Below are positions 26,112 through 37,826 of a stretch of 64,000 nucleotides of DNA, in pieces (within the stretch, counting starts at the first letter, position 1; each line of letters begins with the position of its first letter). The notes beneath the pieces were generated by a model, which was not told the DNA's origin, made no database searches, and worked only from the letters and a program-made list of their open reading frames with translations. The position numbers and the translations under genes were made by a program. The stretch is from Haladaptatus litoreus (GTDB taxonomy: Archaea > Halobacteriota > Halobacteria > Halobacteriales > Haladaptataceae): positions 1,798,001-1,862,000 of the forward strand of contig NZ_FTNO01000001.1 in assembly GCF_900156425.1 (NCBI RefSeq). The letters are read 5' to 3'.

Positions 26112-27191
26112 ATGTCGAAACTGGCTCGTCTCGACGCCCTCCTCGACGCGCGCGACCTCCGGTCGGTCTGGTTCGCACGCCCGAACAGTTTCGCGTGGCT
26201 CACGGGTGGGAACAACGTCATCGACCGCGAAAGCGACGTGGGAGTCGCCGCGGTCGGTTACGACGGCGACGACCTGCACGTCATCACCGACACCATCGAA
26301 GCACAGCGCCTGCGGGACGAGGAACTACCGGAATCTCGTCCGGTAGTCGAATACGATTGGTACGAAACGTCGCTCGCGGAGGCGGTCGCGGAACACGCGA
26401 CCGCCCCCGCCGCGGCGGATTTTGACGTACCGAATTTCGAATCGGTCGATGTCTCGCCACTGCGCCAACCGCTGACCCCGGACGACATCGACACCTATCG
26501 TTCCCTCGGCGAGGAAACCGCGGCGGCAGTCGAAGCGATTTGCCGAGAGTTGGAGTCGGAGGATACGGAGCGAGAAATCGTCTCGGCGATTCGCGGCGCG
26601 CTCGATTCCAGAGGAATCGAGACACCGGTCGCACTGGTCGGCGGAAGCGAGCGCGCACAAAAATATCGCCACTACACGCCGACCGAGTCGAAATTGGGCG
26701 ACTATGCGCTCGTTTCCGTGACGGCGGAACGGGCGGGACTCCACGCCAGTCTGACTCGAACCGTGGCGTTCGACCCGCCAGAATGGCTGGACTCGCGCCA
26801 TCGCGCCGCCACGAGGGTCGAAGCGACGGCACTCACGGCGACCCGGCAAGCCGGAATCGAGGGGAAGACGGGAAGCGAGGTGTTTTCGGAAATCCAGTCG
26901 GCGTATGAGGAGGTCGGCCACGAGGGCGAATGGAAAAAACATCACCAAGGCGGGGCCGCAGGCTACGCCGGTCGGGAGTGGATTGCCACGCCGACGACGG
27001 ATGCCGAAATTCGGCTTCCGATGGCGTTCGCGTGGAATCCGACCGTACAGGGTGCGAAAAGCGAAGACACCGTCCTCGTCACCGAGGACGAGATGGAAAT
27101 CCTGACGGAAACCGGAAACTGGCCGACGGAGGCAGTGTCGGCGGTCGGCGGCGACGGCGCGATTCCGCGACCGACGATTTTGAACCTTTGA
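26112..27191 (+). CDS. M24 (prolidase-fold) protein lacking most metal ligands
   Basis: A 359-residue protein with the creatinase-like N-terminal domain (ARPNSFAWLTGGNN near 25) and the pita-bread M24 fold. Aligned by eye to the canonical motifs, both metal-binding Asp are Ser (LVSVTAERAGLHASLTRT), the EPG glutamate is Asn (FAWNPTVQG), while the His (KHHQGG) and last Glu (SEDTVLVTED) remain. The five-ligand set D,D,H,E,E therefore reads S,S,H,N,E, and dimetal peptidase activity is unlikely. It may bind peptides or proteins instead. The ATG at 26112 fits the family N terminus. The malic enzyme gene follows 72 bases later. Confidence 0.82.
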   Translation: MSKLARLDALLDARDLRSVWFARPNSFAWLTGGNNVIDRESDVGVAAVGYDGDDLHVITDTIEAQRLRDEELPESRPVVEYDWYETSLAEAVAEHATAPAAADFDVPNFESVDVSPLRQPLTPDDIDTYRSLGEETAAAVEAICRELESEDTEREIVSAIRGALDSRGIETPVALVGGSERAQKYRHYTPTESKLGDYALVSVTAERAGLHASLTRTVAFDPPEWLDSRHRAATRVEATALTATRQAGIEGKTGSEVFSEIQSAYEEVGHEGEWKKHHQGGAAGYAGREWIATPTTDAEIRLPMAFAWNPTVQGAKSEDTVLVTEDEMEILTETGNWPTEAVSAVGGDGAIPRPTILNL

Positions 27192-27263
27192 TTTCGACGA
27201 ACGTCGAAGGCAAATTCGACGGATTCGGATAGATTTTTAGCTGAGGGCAGGAAGATAGGGGAC

Positions 27264-29522
<2,259 letters not shown>

Positions 29523-29614
29523 CGCGACGAATACGAATCAGGATCTGAGTTTGTTTTTCTGGATTTCCCATCAGATATTTTTGCTGTGATTAGCTCATGG
29601 GATTTGGGTTGTTT

Positions 29615-29928
29615 GCAATTCCCGACTCCGATGAGACCGCACCGCCACCGCAGGCCGCACCCTCCCCAACCGATTCCCTCGTTTCACTCGGTCATCCCTC
29701 GTGCGAACCCACACAGACCCTCGGACAACGAGTCCTCGGGCCTGTTGGCGCACGCGCCATCGAATTTGTGAAGATTCACAGTACCCAAACTTGGCAACAT
29801 GGCGCGCGAAGGCGAACCGGAAGTTCGCCCGCGCGAGGGACGATTGCGCGAACGAAGTGAGCGAAAGCGTCGGTTGGGGAGGGTGTGGCCTGCGGTGGCG
29901 GTTGCGGTCATGTGTTGTCGTGATTTGC
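29615..29928. repeat. Dispersed inverted-arm element, copy B
   Basis: The left arm begins GCAATTCCCGACTCC and includes CCGCCACCGCAGGCCGCACC, CTCCCCAACCGATTCCC and TCATCCCTCGTGCG. The right arm, about 29830-29928, is its imperfect reverse complement and ends GTTGTCGTGATTTGC. The roughly 90-bp arms face inward around about 130 bases. It lies in the gene-free stretch 29523-30000 after the malic enzyme. Confidence 0.7.
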
Positions 29929-30000
29929 CAACGAGGTAGTAGAACTCAAAAGTTCAACTGTGAGATGAAGGACGTTGCCCAATCGAAAAACAAACAGTCG

Positions 30001-30420
30001 CTACCGAGGTCGTCCCGAAACCTGTTCTTTCGAAACAGACTCTGATTCCGCTTCATCCACCGAGTACAGCGGTTTCACGGGCACCACAGTGTGCGTCTTC
30101 GCAACACCGTCCTCGTGCCGCCGCCATTTGGTTGACGAATGCAGAACGTACTCGTCCGGACAGCGCTCCCGAATCTCGGTCACCAACTCCCTGAATCTCT
30201 CAGAATCGAACCGCGCCTCCGAAACGAAATCCGTCTCGATGACGAGCGAATCCCGCTGTGGAATCCGGTCGAGTCGGCCCTCACAGATTTCCTCGAACTC
30301 GTGCGCCAACTGTGGAAGGCTGGTGTCGAGCGGGAGTTTGACGTAGGCCTGTCTGTAGTCGGGGTGGTCTGTCGTGCGCTTCCAGTACCGCAGTATCGAA
30401 TCGAATATCCGCGTGCCCAT
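30001..30420 (-). CDS. Hypothetical haloarchaeal protein
   Basis: A 139-residue soluble protein of mixed charge. It opens MGTRIFDSILRYWKRTTDHPDYRQAYVKLPLD and ends in a Ser/Glu-rich tail. Helix-strand alternation suggests a small alpha/beta fold, with no catalytic or metal motif visible. The ATG at 30420 is preferred over a GTG 12 bases earlier. Composition and length argue it is real, but I do not recognise it. It faces away from the tiny zinc-finger gene. Confidence 0.55.
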   Translation of the reverse strand: MGTRIFDSILRYWKRTTDHPDYRQAYVKLPLDTSLPQLAHEFEEICEGRLDRIPQRDSLVIETDFVSEARFDSERFRELVTEIRERCPDEYVLHSSTKWRRHEDGVAKTHTVVPVKPLYSVDEAESESVSKEQVSGRPR

Positions 30421-30515
30421 CGCGTGCCACACCTTGGACAGTCCTCTCTGAGCGACGTTGTAGTCGTTTCGTTGTCGGCATCAGACCGATTGGTGATACG
30501 TCAGCGGTGATGAAG

Positions 30516-30568
30516 TACACCGATACGCAGAAAATACACCGGTATGCAGGAGAGACACCGATACGCAG
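30516..30568 (+). repeat. Three 15-base direct repeats at 19-base period
   Basis: TACACCGATACGCAG (30516-30530), TACACCGGTATGCAG (30535-30549) and GACACCGATACGCAG (30554-30568) lie 56 bases upstream of the tiny C2H2 gene. The even spacing suggests repeated protein-binding sites. Confidence 0.6.
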
Positions 30569-30623
30569 GAGTTTGTTTCCGTCCCGAACGACATTGTTGT
30601 TCCCGAAGTAGCGACGAAAGTGA

Positions 30624-30779
30624 TGCGAGACGTTACCGGCCTGTCTCCCGTCAGTTCGACGGTGTCCGATAGTTCAGACGGGACGGACAGCAACTACCAG
30701 TGTGACGCGTGCAGTGCGGCGTTCGACACTGAGGACGAACTCCGAAAGCATCTCCACGAGCAAGGACTCGTGGACTGAA
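30624..30779 (+). CDS. 51-residue single C2H2 zinc-finger protein
   Basis: A short gene ending in a clear zinc finger: YQCDAC, then SAAFDTEDELRKHLHEQ, giving Cys27-x2-Cys30-x12-His43-x-His45. The His spacing is one residue in this reading, shorter than the classical three to five. The first 24 residues are Ser/Asp-rich and unstructured. The ATG at 30624 is preceded by an in-frame GTG and by three direct repeats. Tiny single-finger proteins are common in haloarchaea and some influence gene expression. It ends 21 bases before the convergent RNase H gene. Confidence 0.6.
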
Positions 30780-30800
30780 CGTGTCTGACGGACGTTTCAA

Positions 30801-31433
30801 TCAATCACTTGCGTGTCTGTTCGCCCGGGATGGCGGCGGAATCTGCGTTTCGCTGGATTGTGGAACGTCGGGGAGCAGACAGCGGTCTGGCTCCCGATTC
30901 ACGTGGGCGTACTCTTCCGGCGCGTTCGCCAAGGGATGTGCGGGGTTGCGGTCGCTCCGGATTTGGGCGGCCCGGAGTTCGCCGAACCCGGCGATTCTGG
31001 CGCGGATGCCTCGCCAATGGAACTTCCCGGGTGGCGGAACCGAGAACGGTTTCGGCGGTCGCCAATCCAGTCGATTGGACGCGAGCACCGCGTTGTTGAC
31101 GTTGGCGGCCAGTTGGTCGTGGTCAACCAGCACACCAACCCGCGCGTCTGGAGGGGCGCGAGCCGCCAACACGTCGAGTCCGAGGTGGAGCGCTCGGTAC
31201 TCCGCGACGTTGTTGTCCGGGACATCGTCCGGAATCGAGAGACGGGTGACGCGCTTGCCATCGCGGGTTTCGATGATAACACCGAGTCCGCCCGTTCCGT
31301 TGTTGTGACTGTAGGAGCCGTCGGTTGCGACGTAGAAATCACGATGGTGTGTGTGTGGTGGATGGGCGATATGCGGTGTGGGCGACTCGTCGAACAAGTC
31401 TCGCAATGAGGGATGTCGGCCGTGAACGGCCAT
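30801..31433 (-). CDS. rnhA: Ribonuclease HI-like protein
   Basis: A 210-residue RNase H-fold protein with a 30-residue N-terminal extension. Catalytic acids are visible: Asp in VATDGSYS near 38, Glu in DNNVAEYRAL near 77, and Asp in VLVDHDQLAAN near 103. The fourth position, normally Asp in an N-x-x-D-x-LA context, reads NPAHPLANA with His near 168, a variation to note. It probably removes RNA from RNA-DNA hybrids. The tail after residue 185 is basic and Ser/Pro-rich. Confidence 0.8.
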   Translation of the reverse strand: MAVHGRHPSLRDLFDESPTPHIAHPPHTHHRDFYVATDGSYSHNNGTGGLGVIIETRDGKRVTRLSIPDDVPDNNVAEYRALHLGLDVLAARAPPDARVGVLVDHDQLAANVNNAVLASNRLDWRPPKPFSVPPPGKFHWRGIRARIAGFGELRAAQIRSDRNPAHPLANAPEEYAHVNREPDRCLLPDVPQSSETQIPPPSRANRHASD

Positions 31434-31531
31434 AAGAAACGGTTCGGTGTCTGATTACTTAACTGTGCGGTTATGTTCGGCAGAAAATGTCATGGGATTA
31501 TTAGACGCGGGGAATGATGACTTGTACCACA

Positions 31532-31540
31532 GATATATAA
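31532..31540 (+). promoter_or_regulatory. TATA box of the dipeptide ABC operon
   Basis: The GATATATAA sequence lies 24-32 bases before the ATG at 31564. It fixes that codon as the probable leaderless start rather than the downstream Met at 31579. Confidence 0.55.
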
Positions 31541-31563
31541 TGGATTGTGCGCCATATCAGGGC

Positions 31564-33171
31564 ATGCCCGACGAAACAATGAATCGGCGGACGTATCTGA
31601 AATTTGCAGGTGGCGCAGCGGCGTCGGCAGCACTCGCTGGCTGTACCGGTGGCGACGGCAATCAGGACGGAACGAACACCGGAGACGGCGGAAACGGTGG
31701 CGGTGGTGGCGGTGGCGGGCAGTCGGGTGACTTCGCGGTCACCATCACGCAGGGTCAGATGCCATCGACGCTCGACCCGCACAACCACCGGGAGACGACG
31801 ACGGACAACGTGGTTCTACAGGCCTACGAGGGCCTGCTCTCGCGCAACGCGGAGGGAAAAATCACCAACAGTCTGGCGACGGAGTACGAACGAGTGAACG
31901 ACGGGACGGTACAGTTCACCATCCGCGACGACGTGCAGTTCCACAACGGCGACGACCTGACGCCCGAGGACGTTGCGTTCAGCATCAACCGCATCGTGCA
32001 GTCGGATGTCGGCGGGTTGGAAAGCCCGCAGAGCGACCAGCTTTCGGGCGTGACCGGGGCGGAAGTCGTGGACGGCAACGTGCAGGTGTCCTCGGATGGC
32101 ATCAACCCTATCGTGTTCGCGCTGTTCGCGTCCTACTGTGACATCGTGCAACAGCAGTGGATTGAGAACAACAACAGCAGCTTTATCGCCAAGAATATGA
32201 ACGGCACCGGGCCGTTCGAACTTCAGAACTATCAGGAAGACGTTCGTGTCGTCTTCCAGCGAAACGAAAACTACTGGCGCGAACCCGCCGCTGTCTCGGA
32301 GTTGACTTTCAACTCGGCGACGGAGTCGAGCACGCGGGTCAATCAACTCATCAACGGCGAAACGGACATCGTCGTCAACGTTCCGCCACAGGATGCAGAG
32401 CGCGTGCGAGGGTCGAACAGCACCCGACTCGCCGCGAAGGCGAGTACACGCGTCATCTACAACGCGATGCGATACAACGTGGAACCGTTCTCCAGCGCGC
32501 AGTTCCGCCGGGCGATGAACCTCGCAATCGACCTGCCGAGCATCATCGACAACGTCCTTTCCGGCTTCGCCGACCCGACCGGACAGCCCACGCTGGACGG
32601 GTTCACCGGCTACAATTCCAACGTCAACCCCTACGGAACGAACAGACAGGAAGCCGAGCGACTCGTCGAGGAAAGCGGCCACGCTGGCGCGAACATCACG
32701 CTTCACACGCCGGTCGGCCGGTATCTGAAGGACGTGGAAATCGCACAGGCAGTGTCCGAGCAGATAAACCAACTCGGCAACGTCAACTGTTCGGTGCAAC
32801 AGCGAGATTTCAACACGCTCGCGGGTGAGTTGTCCGATGGAAATCTCGACACGAGTCCGAAGTTCTACCTCATCGGCTGGGGGAACGCCACGTTCGACGC
32901 CAGCCAGACCATCATCCCACTGCTGACGACCGACGGCGCACTCACCTCCTACAGTAACGAAGAGGTGGACACGCAGATGAACGAAGCCCAAAACATGCCG
33001 GACGGAAACGAACGAAATTCCAAACTACAGGAGGTAAACCAACTCCTCCACGACCAGGCACCGTGGATATTCCTGAACCGGCAGTACAGCGTCTACGGCG
33101 TCAGCGAACGACTCAAATGGCAAGCACGGGCTGACGAACGTATCGAAGCATACGCGATTTCCCAAAACTAG
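31564..33171 (+). CDS. Peptide/nickel-type ABC transporter, substrate-binding lipoprotein
   Basis: A 535-residue binding protein (SBP_bac_5). It carries a Tat signal (NRRTYLKFAGG) ending in the lipobox ALAGC near residue 25, so it is a lipid-anchored external protein, followed by a Gly-rich linker. The mature part begins with the family pattern TLDPHNHRETTTDNVVLQAYEGLL and contains the long two-lobe fold. It heads a five-gene operon (33202-37709). The substrate, dipeptides or oligopeptides, is inferred from the family only. Confidence 0.92.
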   Translation: MPDETMNRRTYLKFAGGAAASAALAGCTGGDGNQDGTNTGDGGNGGGGGGGGQSGDFAVTITQGQMPSTLDPHNHRETTTDNVVLQAYEGLLSRNAEGKITNSLATEYERVNDGTVQFTIRDDVQFHNGDDLTPEDVAFSINRIVQSDVGGLESPQSDQLSGVTGAEVVDGNVQVSSDGINPIVFALFASYCDIVQQQWIENNNSSFIAKNMNGTGPFELQNYQEDVRVVFQRNENYWREPAAVSELTFNSATESSTRVNQLINGETDIVVNVPPQDAERVRGSNSTRLAAKASTRVIYNAMRYNVEPFSSAQFRRAMNLAIDLPSIIDNVLSGFADPTGQPTLDGFTGYNSNVNPYGTNRQEAERLVEESGHAGANITLHTPVGRYLKDVEIAQAVSEQINQLGNVNCSVQQRDFNTLAGELSDGNLDTSPKFYLIGWGNATFDASQTIIPLLTTDGALTSYSNEEVDTQMNEAQNMPDGNERNSKLQEVNQLLHDQAPWIFLNRQYSVYGVSERLKWQARADERIEAYAISQN

Positions 33172-33201
33172 ATGTCAGCGTTATCGAAGAGGTGTCTATA
33201 G

Positions 33202-34188
33202 ATGTCGATGGGTCGATTCCTGTTCCGGAGAGGATTGCAGGGGATATTCGTCATCTGGGGCGTCGTTACCGTGGTGTTCCTCCTTCGATTCATCACGCCC
33301 GGTAACGCGATTACGTTTATCGCACCGTTAGACGCGAGTCCAGAATTAAAACAGCGAATCGCGGTCGAACTCGGCCTGAACAAACCGATGTACGTCCAGT
33401 ATTTCGACTATCTCGCTCGGCTCTTACAGGGCGACATGGGATATTCGTACATCTCGGGAACACAGGCGAGTACGCGAATATTCAACCGCCTTCCGGCGAC
33501 GCTGGAGCTGGCAGTCGCGGCGAGTCTCGTCGCGGTCATCATCTCGATTCCACTCGGGGTGCTAAGCGCAACGCGACGCCACGAACCGGCCGACTACGCG
33601 GCTACGACGTTCTCGCTGATCGGTATCAGCACGCCGAACTTCTGGCTCGGCATCATGCTGGTACTCTTGCTCGCCGTCGGCGGGCCGCTTCCGACGAGTC
33701 AGCGTGGAATTGGACTGGTTCCCGCAGTGGAGATGCTGTTCACCAGCGGGAACGTGAACGGACTGATAACGTGGCTGAAGCACATCTTCCTTCCAGCGAT
33801 AACGCTCGGAACGTACTTCACCGCGCTCATCACGCGCCTGACGCGGAGTGGCATGTTGGACGAACTCGGGAAAACCTACATCCGCGCGTCGCGGGCGAAG
33901 GGCCTCCCGGAGACGCTGGTTCGGTACAAACACGCGCTGAGGAACACTTTGATTCCCGTCATCACCGTTCTCGGCTTGCAGTTGGGGACGCTCATCGGCG
34001 GGGCCGTCATCACGGAGCAGGTGTTTGCGTGGCCCGGACTCGGCACGCTCATCATCAACGCCATCAACGCGCGTGACTGGCCGCTGATTCAGGGGTCGCT
34101 CATCGTCGTCGGCACCGGGTTCGTCGTCCTCAACATCTTCGTGGACGCGCTGTACGCCTACATCAACCCACAGGTGGTGTACGAATGA
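33202..34188 (+). CDS. Peptide ABC transporter, permease DppB-type
   Basis: A 328-residue permease with six hydrophobic segments. It opens with the DppB pattern (FLFRRGLQGIFVIWGVVTVVFLLRFITPGNA) and carries the coupling loop with RASRAKGLPETLVRYKHALRNTL near 228. It overlaps the next gene by four bases (34185-34188, ATGA). Confidence 0.92.
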   Translation: MSMGRFLFRRGLQGIFVIWGVVTVVFLLRFITPGNAITFIAPLDASPELKQRIAVELGLNKPMYVQYFDYLARLLQGDMGYSYISGTQASTRIFNRLPATLELAVAASLVAVIISIPLGVLSATRRHEPADYAATTFSLIGISTPNFWLGIMLVLLLAVGGPLPTSQRGIGLVPAVEMLFTSGNVNGLITWLKHIFLPAITLGTYFTALITRLTRSGMLDELGKTYIRASRAKGLPETLVRYKHALRNTLIPVITVLGLQLGTLIGGAVITEQVFAWPGLGTLIINAINARDWPLIQGSLIVVGTGFVVLNIFVDALYAYINPQVVYE

Positions 34189-35201
34189 TTTCGCCGCGCA
34201 CGCTTCGCAACCTCAAACGCGAGTACAGACAGAGTTTGCTGGCGAAAATCGGTATCGTCGTCGTTATCGGGGTTATCCTGATCGCGGCGTTCGCACCGCT
34301 TCTGGCACCGCACAATCCTCACCGGCAGAATTTGGACAACTCCAATCTGCCGCCGTTAGGATTCAGCAAACAGACGACTGAAACGACCACGCAAATGGTC
34401 GATGGAGAGATACAAATCATCAACAACACGACGTACGTCGAAGCACAGTCGGCCCACCCGCTGGGAACTGACCAACTCGGACGCGATATGCTCTCGCGGG
34501 TGATTTACGGGGCGCGAACCTCGCTCCTCGTCGGCCTGTTCGGAACCATGCTCGCCACGCTCATCGGCGTAACAGTCGGCTTGGTCGCGGGCTACTACGG
34601 CAAACTCGTGGACGACGCGCTGATGCGGAGCGCCGACATCATGTTGGCGTTCCCGTCGCTCGTGTTAGCTATCGCACTGGTCGGCCTGTTCCAACGCGCG
34701 GTGTTGACCATCCCCGACCCACTCGTAGCGCTAGGGGTTGTCTCCGGAATGCCCGCACAAATCGCGCTTCCGGGGACGGTCATCCTCGTCGTCGCGCTCG
34801 TCAACTGGGTGTGGTTCGCCCGCGTCTCACGCGGTGAGGCGCTGACCGTCTCGGGTGAAGAGTACGTGAAAGCCTCTCGCTCCGTCGGGGCACCCGACTC
34901 GTTCATCCTGCGCAAACACATCCTGCCGAACAGCGTGACGCCGATTATCGTGTTGGCGACCATCCAAATCGCGGCCATCATCCTGCTCGAAAGCGCGCTG
35001 TCGTACCTCGGATTCTCCGGGGTGAGCCTCTCGTGGGGCTTCGACATCTCGCAGGGACGCGATTATCTCGCGACTTCGTGGTGGATTTCGACGGTTCCCG
35101 GAATCGCAATCGTCATCACCGTCATCGGAATCAACCTCGTCGGCGACTGGTTACGCGATGCGCTTGACCCCGGTATCGAAGGCGAAGGAGGTGGCGTATG
35201 A
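34185..35201 (+). CDS. Peptide ABC transporter, permease DppC-type
   Basis: A 338-residue permease with an N-terminal anchoring helix, an extended external loop of about 60 residues (including a FSKQTTETTTQM stretch), and five core helices. HPLGTDQLGRDMLSRVIYGARTSL near 90 is the hallmark of the DppC family, and KASRSVGAPDSFILRKHILPNS near 227 is the ATPase coupling loop. It overlaps the following ATPase gene by 4 bases. Confidence 0.92.
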   Translation: MISPRTLRNLKREYRQSLLAKIGIVVVIGVILIAAFAPLLAPHNPHRQNLDNSNLPPLGFSKQTTETTTQMVDGEIQIINNTTYVEAQSAHPLGTDQLGRDMLSRVIYGARTSLLVGLFGTMLATLIGVTVGLVAGYYGKLVDDALMRSADIMLAFPSLVLAIALVGLFQRAVLTIPDPLVALGVVSGMPAQIALPGTVILVVALVNWVWFARVSRGEALTVSGEEYVKASRSVGAPDSFILRKHILPNSVTPIIVLATIQIAAIILLESALSYLGFSGVSLSWGFDISQGRDYLATSWWISTVPGIAIVITVIGINLVGDWLRDALDPGIEGEGGGV

Positions 35202-36403
35202 GCGACCTGCTTCGCGTCCGCGACCTCTCGACGCGCTTTTTCACGGAGAAAGGGCAGGTCAACGCCTGCGAGTCGTTGAACTTCGACGTTCGAGAAGAAG
35301 AAGTGTTCGGCGTCGTCGGCGAATCCGGGTCGGGAAAGAGTGTCGCCGCGCTCTCCATCATCGACCTCGTGGAATCGCCCGGCAAAATTACCTCGGGCGA
35401 GGTCTGGTACCGCAACCCGACGCTCGCCGAGGAGACGAAATCCGACCGACCGGAGGCAGTTGACGGCGAGTTCGTGGACATTCGACAGTTGACGGTTCGG
35501 GAACGACGGGCCCTGCGCGGCCCGTCGTTCAGCATGATCTTCCAAGACCCGATGAGCAGTCTGAACCCGTCGATTACGGTCGGCGAACAGATTGCGGAAG
35601 CGGTCGAAGTTCAGAAGCGAGCGCGGTCGAACCCGCGTTCGACGCGCTCGCGGACACAGGGCTACGGACTGGCGAACCTGATTTCGAGCGCCGTGCTACC
35701 GTCACAGGATTACGTCAGCGAGGAAAGTCACGCGGAAGCAGTCTCGCTGCTGGAGCAGGTCGGTATCCCCGACCCCGCAGACCGCGCCGAGGAGTATCCA
35801 CACCAGTTCTCCGGCGGCATGCTCCAACGGGCGATGATTGCCCAAGCGCTTGCGGGCGAACCGGATTTGCTCATCGCGGACGAACCGACGACGGCACTGG
35901 ACGTGACGATTCAAGCCCAAATCTTAGACCTCCTGCGCGATTTGCAGACGGAGACGGGTATGAGCATCATGCTCATTACGCACAATCTCGGCGTCGTCGC
36001 CCGGATGTGCGACCGCGTCGGCGTGATGTACGCCGGAGAACTGGTCGAACGCGGGAGCCTCGAAGACGTGTTCGACAGACCGGTTCATCCCTACACTAAG
36101 GGACTGCTCGGGTCGCTTCCGGACTTGGAAGACCCCGCGCCGCGACTCCAGCCAATCGAGGGGAACGTCCCCGACCTGCTGGATTCGGAGATGGACGACC
36201 GATGTTACTTCGCCGACCGCTGTCCGAAGGCGATGGAAGAGTGTCTCTCCCATCCGTCGATGGACGATGCGGGCGGAAGCGACGAACACGAGGCGCGCTG
36301 TGTCCTCACGGAGATGGAGTACGACGAATCTCGCGCGCTGGCGAGCGACCGGTTCGAACGAAACTCGGGAACCGCCGAAACAGAGGTGAAACAAAATGAC
36401 TGA
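35198..36403 (+). CDS. Peptide ABC transporter, ATP-binding protein DppD-type
   Basis: A 401-residue ATPase. Walker A is GESGSGKSV near 44, the signature [14 protein letters not shown] near 206, Walker [13 protein letters not shown] near 226. The C-terminal oligopeptide extension with the cysteine cluster [14 protein letters not shown] and a final C near 366 may hold an iron-sulfur or zinc site, as in relatives. An insertion of about 30 residues after the Q-loop (residues 128-160) separates the helical domain. It overlaps DppF by 8 bases. Confidence 0.92.
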   Translation: MSDLLRVRDLSTRFFTEKGQVNACESLNFDVREEEVFGVVGESGSGKSVAALSIIDLVESPGKITSGEVWYRNPTLAEETKSDRPEAVDGEFVDIRQLTVRERRALRGPSFSMIFQDPMSSLNPSITVGEQIAEAVEVQKRARSNPRSTRSRTQGYGLANLISSAVLPSQDYVSEESHAEAVSLLEQVGIPDPADRAEEYPHQFSGGMLQRAMIAQALAGEPDLLIADEPTTALDVTIQAQILDLLRDLQTETGMSIMLITHNLGVVARMCDRVGVMYAGELVERGSLEDVFDRPVHPYTKGLLGSLPDLEDPAPRLQPIEGNVPDLLDSEMDDRCYFADRCPKAMEECLSHPSMDDAGGSDEHEARCVLTEMEYDESRALASDRFERNSGTAETEVKQND

Positions 36404-37709
36404 CCCACTCCTTCGCGTCGATAGTCTGCAAAAGTACTACTTCGAGCAGGACACGCTGACCGACCGCCTGTTCGGACGGGAGCCGAAAAGCGTGAAAGCA
36501 GTCGATGGCATCTCGTTCCACATTCAGGAGGGCGAAACGCTCGGACTCGTCGGCGAGTCGGGCTGTGGAAAATCGACGACCGGCGAAACTCTGTTGAGCC
36601 TGCGCGACCCGACCGACGGGCGCGTCGAGTTCGACGGCCAGAACGTCTACGAGATGGACGATTTGACCGAGTTCAGAAAGCGCGCGCAGGTGGTCTTCCA
36701 AGACCCCTTCTCCAGCCTCGACCCGAGAATGACGGCGGGTGAAATCATCCGCGAACCACTCGACGTTCACAAAGTCGGCTCGCGGAACGAACGCAGGGAG
36801 CGCGTACAGGAACTGATGGAACGCGTCGGTCTTTCGGCGGGACAAATCGACCGCTATCCGAACGAGTTTTCGGGCGGTCAGCGCCAGCGAATTGGGATTG
36901 CCCGCGCACTCGCGTTGGAACCCGATTTCATCGTGCTGGACGAACCGGTTTCCGCGCTGGACGTGTCGGTGCAAGCGCAGGTGTTGAACCTTCTGCAAGA
37001 CTTGCAGAACGAGTTCGGCCTCACGTATCTGTTCATCGCGCACGACCTCTCCGTAGTTCGTCACATCTCAGACCGCGTGGCGGTGATGTATCTCGGCGAA
37101 ATCGTGGAGGTCGGGCCGGTTGACGAAATCTACAACGACCCACAACATCCGTACACGAAAGCACTGCTGGAGAGCGTTCCGCGCGCAGATACGAGCGAGC
37201 AGGAACGGGACATCCACACGCTTTCGGGCGACGTGCCATCGCCGCGAAATCCGCCGTCCGGGTGCCATTTCCGGACGCGGTGTCCGAACGTGATTCCGCC
37301 GCAGGACATGGAGATTCAGCAGTTAGCCTACCGCGAGGTGATGGATTACCGCGAACGACTCGAATCGGACGAACTCAGCGTGGAAGGCGTGCGCGAACTG
37401 GCCGCTGGCCCAGACGAGAATCCCGAAGAACTGGACGACGAGACGCTCAAAGCGGAGTTGTGGGACGAACTGTTCACGCATCAACTCGGAGGCGAAAATC
37501 GCGCCACCGTCGCGGAATCGTTCGACCGAGTCGTCTCCGGCGACCGAGACGGTGCAATCGAAGTGCTCAAAAAGCGGTTCGAAAGTGTCTGCGAGCGAAA
37601 ACGGCCAGTGCTTCAAAACCGCGAACATCCCGCTGCGTGCCACCTCTACGACCAACCGGAGTCGGTACAGACAGAGTCCGAGCGCGGAATCGAATCGTCC
37701 GCAGACTGA
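36396..37709 (+). CDS. Peptide ABC transporter, ATP-binding protein DppF-type
   Basis: A 437-residue ATPase. Walker A is GESGCGKST near 49, the signature [14 protein letters not shown] near 157, Walker [13 protein letters not shown] near 178. The C-terminal cysteine motif is split by a long acidic insertion of about 100 residues: FRTRCP near 293 and then CERKRPVLQ...AACHLYD near 400. This insertion lengthens it well beyond bacterial DppF and is seen in haloarchaeal versions. It is the last gene of the operon. Confidence 0.92.
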   Translation: MTDPLLRVDSLQKYYFEQDTLTDRLFGREPKSVKAVDGISFHIQEGETLGLVGESGCGKSTTGETLLSLRDPTDGRVEFDGQNVYEMDDLTEFRKRAQVVFQDPFSSLDPRMTAGEIIREPLDVHKVGSRNERRERVQELMERVGLSAGQIDRYPNEFSGGQRQRIGIARALALEPDFIVLDEPVSALDVSVQAQVLNLLQDLQNEFGLTYLFIAHDLSVVRHISDRVAVMYLGEIVEVGPVDEIYNDPQHPYTKALLESVPRADTSEQERDIHTLSGDVPSPRNPPSGCHFRTRCPNVIPPQDMEIQQLAYREVMDYRERLESDELSVEGVRELAAGPDENPEELDDETLKAELWDELFTHQLGGENRATVAESFDRVVSGDRDGAIEVLKKRFESVCERKRPVLQNREHPAACHLYDQPESVQTESERGIESSAD

Positions 37710-37792
37710 CTGAACGGGCGGCAACGGTCCCGATTCGGTCGGCTTTTCGAGTCTCCTTTCTGTCGGATTCCGCGTCGATGTTTGACGAAGAG

Positions 37793-37798
37793 TTATAA
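37793..37798 (+). promoter_or_regulatory. TATA box for HAD hydrolase
   Basis: TTATAA lies 29-34 bases upstream of the ATG at 37827, supporting that start. Confidence 0.5.
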
Positions 37799-37826
37799 GC
37801 GAAGAGGCACTACTATAGGAACCCCA

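Noticed and set aside
31447-31563. Upstream extension of the dipeptide-binding protein
   Set aside because: The TATA box lies inside this stretch, and the Tat/lipobox signal requires the start at 31564 or 31579.
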